Positions 62,441 through 64,000 of a stretch of 64,000 nt of DNA are shown here, in pieces. Location of the stretch: contig NZ_CAKUBT010000007.1 of the NCBI RefSeq assembly GCF_934643285.1, forward strand, positions 21,815-85,814, given 5' to 3'. The notes beneath the pieces were generated by a model. It had not been told where the DNA came from. It searched no databases and saw only the letters and a program-made list of their open reading frames with translations. Both the position numbers and the translations under genes were made by a program. The stretch's first letter is position 1; every line of letters begins with the position of its first letter. This DNA is from an uncultured Ellagibacter sp. GTDB taxonomy: Bacteria; Actinomycetota; Coriobacteriia; Coriobacteriales; Eggerthellaceae.

Positions 62441-63667
62441 ATGAAAATCCTGGTCATCACTGCGCAAAAGCCCGACAGCACCGGAAGCGGCGTCTACGTC
62501 GCCGAAACAGTGCGCGCATTTTCGTCGGCGGGACACGAAGTGACGCTCGTTGCCGGCATCGACATTTCCGACAACGTGACCCTCCCCGAGGGCGTCGCCT
62601 TCCATCCCGTGCGCTTCCGCACGCCCGAGCTACCCTTCCCCGTATGCGGCATGAGCGACCAGATGCCATACGAGGCGACACGCTATCGCGACATGACGCC
62701 CGAGATGTGCGAGTGGTTCAAACGCGCTTTCGACCAGGTGATTCGCGAAGCATGCGAGGAGAAGTTCCCCGACGTGGTGCTCTGTCACCACCTGTATCTG
62801 GCGTGCGGCGTCGCCGTGCGCTGTGTGCGCGAGGTTGCCGAGGCGCGGGGGTTCACGTGCCCGAACGTGCGCGGCATCTGCCATAGCACCGATTTGCGCC
62901 AGATGGGAAAGCACTCGCTCGAACGCGAGTTCATCGTCGAAGGCGTGCGCGCACTCGACTGCATCTTCGCGCTGCACGAACCGCAGAAGCGCGAGATTGC
63001 GGAGATGTACGGCGTACCCGAGAAGCGCGTGCGCGTTGTGGGCTCGGGATACAATGATGAGCTCTTCAACCCGACAGGCCGCACGCCTCACGTTGAGGGC
63101 ACGCCCACCCGCTTCCTCTACGTCGGCAAGATTTGGCGGAAGAAGGGCGTGGAAAGCCTCATCCGCTGCGCAAAACTGTTGGAAACGGCACCGCCCGATA
63201 TTACGTTCAACCTGATCGGAGGCTATAACGACGAGCGCGAATATGCCGAGCTGCGCGAGCAGGCCGATGCGTCGCCCTATCGATTCGCCTTCCCAGGAAA
63301 GGTCGACCAAAACCAGCTTGCCGGAATATATCGCAACTCCGACGTGTTCGTGCTGCCGTCGTTTTTCGAGGGCTTGCCGCTCGTGGTGATCGAGGCGCTC
63401 GCCTGCGGATGCAAAGCCGTGGTGACCGACCTGCCCGGCATCCGTCCGTGGATTTCCGCGAACATCCCCGCGGCGCCCGTGTGGTATGTCGAGCCCCCGC
63501 GCATGGAGAGCGTCGACGAGCCCGTAGCGGACGACCTGCCCGCTTTCGAGCAACGTTTGGCGAAAGCGCTCGACGCCGCTGCAGCGGCACCTGCGCCGAG
63601 TGCCGCCGATTTCGCAGGGATCGAGCGCGTGACCTGGGCAGGACTCGCGGAGAAGCTCATCGCGTAG
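62441..63667 (+). CDS. Family 4 glycosyltransferase
   Basis: 408 residues, GGGAGGAAA before the ATG. GT-B fold: N-terminal ITAQKPDSTGSGVYVAETVRAF, linker with VVGSGYNDELFNP, and the C-terminal nucleotide-sugar domain TRFLYVGKIWRKKGVESLI, YRNSDVFVLPSFFEGLPLVVIEALACG with the E-x7-E motif near 320. It likely moves a sugar from a nucleotide donor to a lipid or surface glycan; donor and acceptor are unknown. Follows ysxC by 75 bp. Confidence 0.9.
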   Translation: MKILVITAQKPDSTGSGVYVAETVRAFSSAGHEVTLVAGIDISDNVTLPEGVAFHPVRFRTPELPFPVCGMSDQMPYEATRYRDMTPEMCEWFKRAFDQVIREACEEKFPDVVLCHHLYLACGVAVRCVREVAEARGFTCPNVRGICHSTDLRQMGKHSLEREFIVEGVRALDCIFALHEPQKREIAEMYGVPEKRVRVVGSGYNDELFNPTGRTPHVEGTPTRFLYVGKIWRKKGVESLIRCAKLLETAPPDITFNLIGGYNDEREYAELREQADASPYRFAFPGKVDQNQLAGIYRNSDVFVLPSFFEGLPLVVIEALACGCKAVVTDLPGIRPWISANIPAAPVWYVEPPRMESVDEPVADDLPAFEQRLAKALDAAAAAPAPSAADFAGIERVTWAGLAEKLIA

Positions 63668-63700
63668 CAGCGAGCCAAAACGCACCGTTTTCGTGTCATG

Positions 63701-63738
63701 GCATAAAGAAAGCGACCAGGAGGTCGCTTTCTTTATGC
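63701..63738. terminator. Bidirectional terminator between the glycosyltransferase and guaB
   Basis: A perfect hairpin of at least 17 bp (stem beginning GCATAAAGAAAGCGACC) with a 4-nt AGGA loop. The interval to 63844 holds no gene. Confidence 0.88.
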
Positions 63739-63844
63739 CTCAGCGGACCGCCGGCTCGCCGACAATCCGCCATCTTGTCAAGACCGCGTATCAGGCTCCC
63801 TCGCGGCAGCCTGTTCCGCCGATCAAAGGCCCGATGATGCTCGC

Positions 63845-64000
63845 TTACCTCATGTTGGAAGCGTAGGGAGCCTTGTCCTTCAGAAGGACGTCGTGCGCGC
63901 CGCCCTCGACGATGGACGTGGAGCTGATCACCGTGAGCTTGGCCTTGTCCTGGAACTCGGGGATAGTGAGCGCGCCGCAGTTGCACATGGTCGACTTGAT
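63845..64000 (-). CDS. guaB: IMP dehydrogenase, C-terminal end (partial)
   Basis: The last 51 codons of a gene that runs off the right edge. The translation starts STMCNCGALTIPEF after two residues and ends SSTSIVEGGAHDVLLKDK plus nine residues, which matches the C-terminus of IMPDH from anaerobic Gram-positives. IMPDH makes XMP from IMP, the committed step to GTP. The catalytic Cys loop lies outside the window. Confidence 0.8.
   Translation of the reverse strand: MKSTMCNCGALTIPEFQDKAKLTVISSTSIVEGGAHDVLLKDKAPYASNMR

Noticed and set aside
1..64000. Insertion sequences, prophage or integrase genes
   Set aside because: No transposase, integrase or phage structural motif was found on either strand.

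Overview
The window is GC-rich bacterial chromosome that best fits a gut or rumen Eggerthellaceae-type actinobacterium (Coriobacteriia). Evidence: a monoderm-style Tad pilus operon with no outer-membrane secretin, a DmsABC-like molybdoenzyme operon, two regulators that join a multi-pass membrane half to a C-terminal LuxR DNA-binding domain (typical of Eggerthella and relatives), a giant BadF-type activase, and housekeeping genes (thrC, tig, leuS, ysxC, guaB) of Gram-positive type. Species was not determined; no 16S rRNA, insertion sequence, phage or CRISPR array is present.

Layout. 0-2 kb: an AlbA_2/Schlafen-type ATPase gene between two ~143-bp direct repeats. 2-6 kb: ferrous-iron uptake operon (two FeoA, FeoB with an unusual acidic insert, Cys-rich FeoB partner). 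6-8 kb: thrC and a short ModE-like regulator. 8-18.2 kb: one long overlapping Tad/Flp pilus operon (cpaB, cpaE, cpaF, tadB, tadC, two Flp pilins, TadE/TadG-like pseudopilins, then a DUF192 gene and a zinc-ribbon gene). 18.5-20 kb: tRNA-Val, arylamine N-acetyltransferase, a hypothetical. 20-22.5 kb: two tandem DUF262 (GmrSD N-half) genes. 22.5-29.3 kb: a leucine-rich-repeat protein, a VWA protein and a MoxR ATPase fused to a methyltransferase.

30-46 kb is the most unusual part. It holds a three-gene molybdoenzyme operon whose catalytic subunit lacks the usual N-terminal Fe-S cysteines and whose ferredoxin-like subunit has lost nearly all its cysteines. Next to it are a trigger-factor C-domain paralogue behind an attenuator-like hairpin, real slyD-type and tig genes, an aromatic-acid-type MFS transporter, a membrane-LuxR regulator and a 1323-residue BadF/DUF2229 activase. 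GGTTGA/TCAACC half-sites occur in both main control regions. I infer an inducible pathway that imports and transforms a small aromatic or organic acid.

46-56 kb: a short SerA-like dehydrogenase, a Tat-exported DmsA/B/C operon with a TorD chaperone and a second DmsC, a divergent membrane-LuxR regulator with TGTGAC repeats between them, and a SanA/YdcF-type protein. 56-64 kb: leuS; a LytTR response regulator with two histidine-kinase-like proteins that look like complementary halves; ysxC; a family-4 glycosyltransferase; and the 3' end of guaB.
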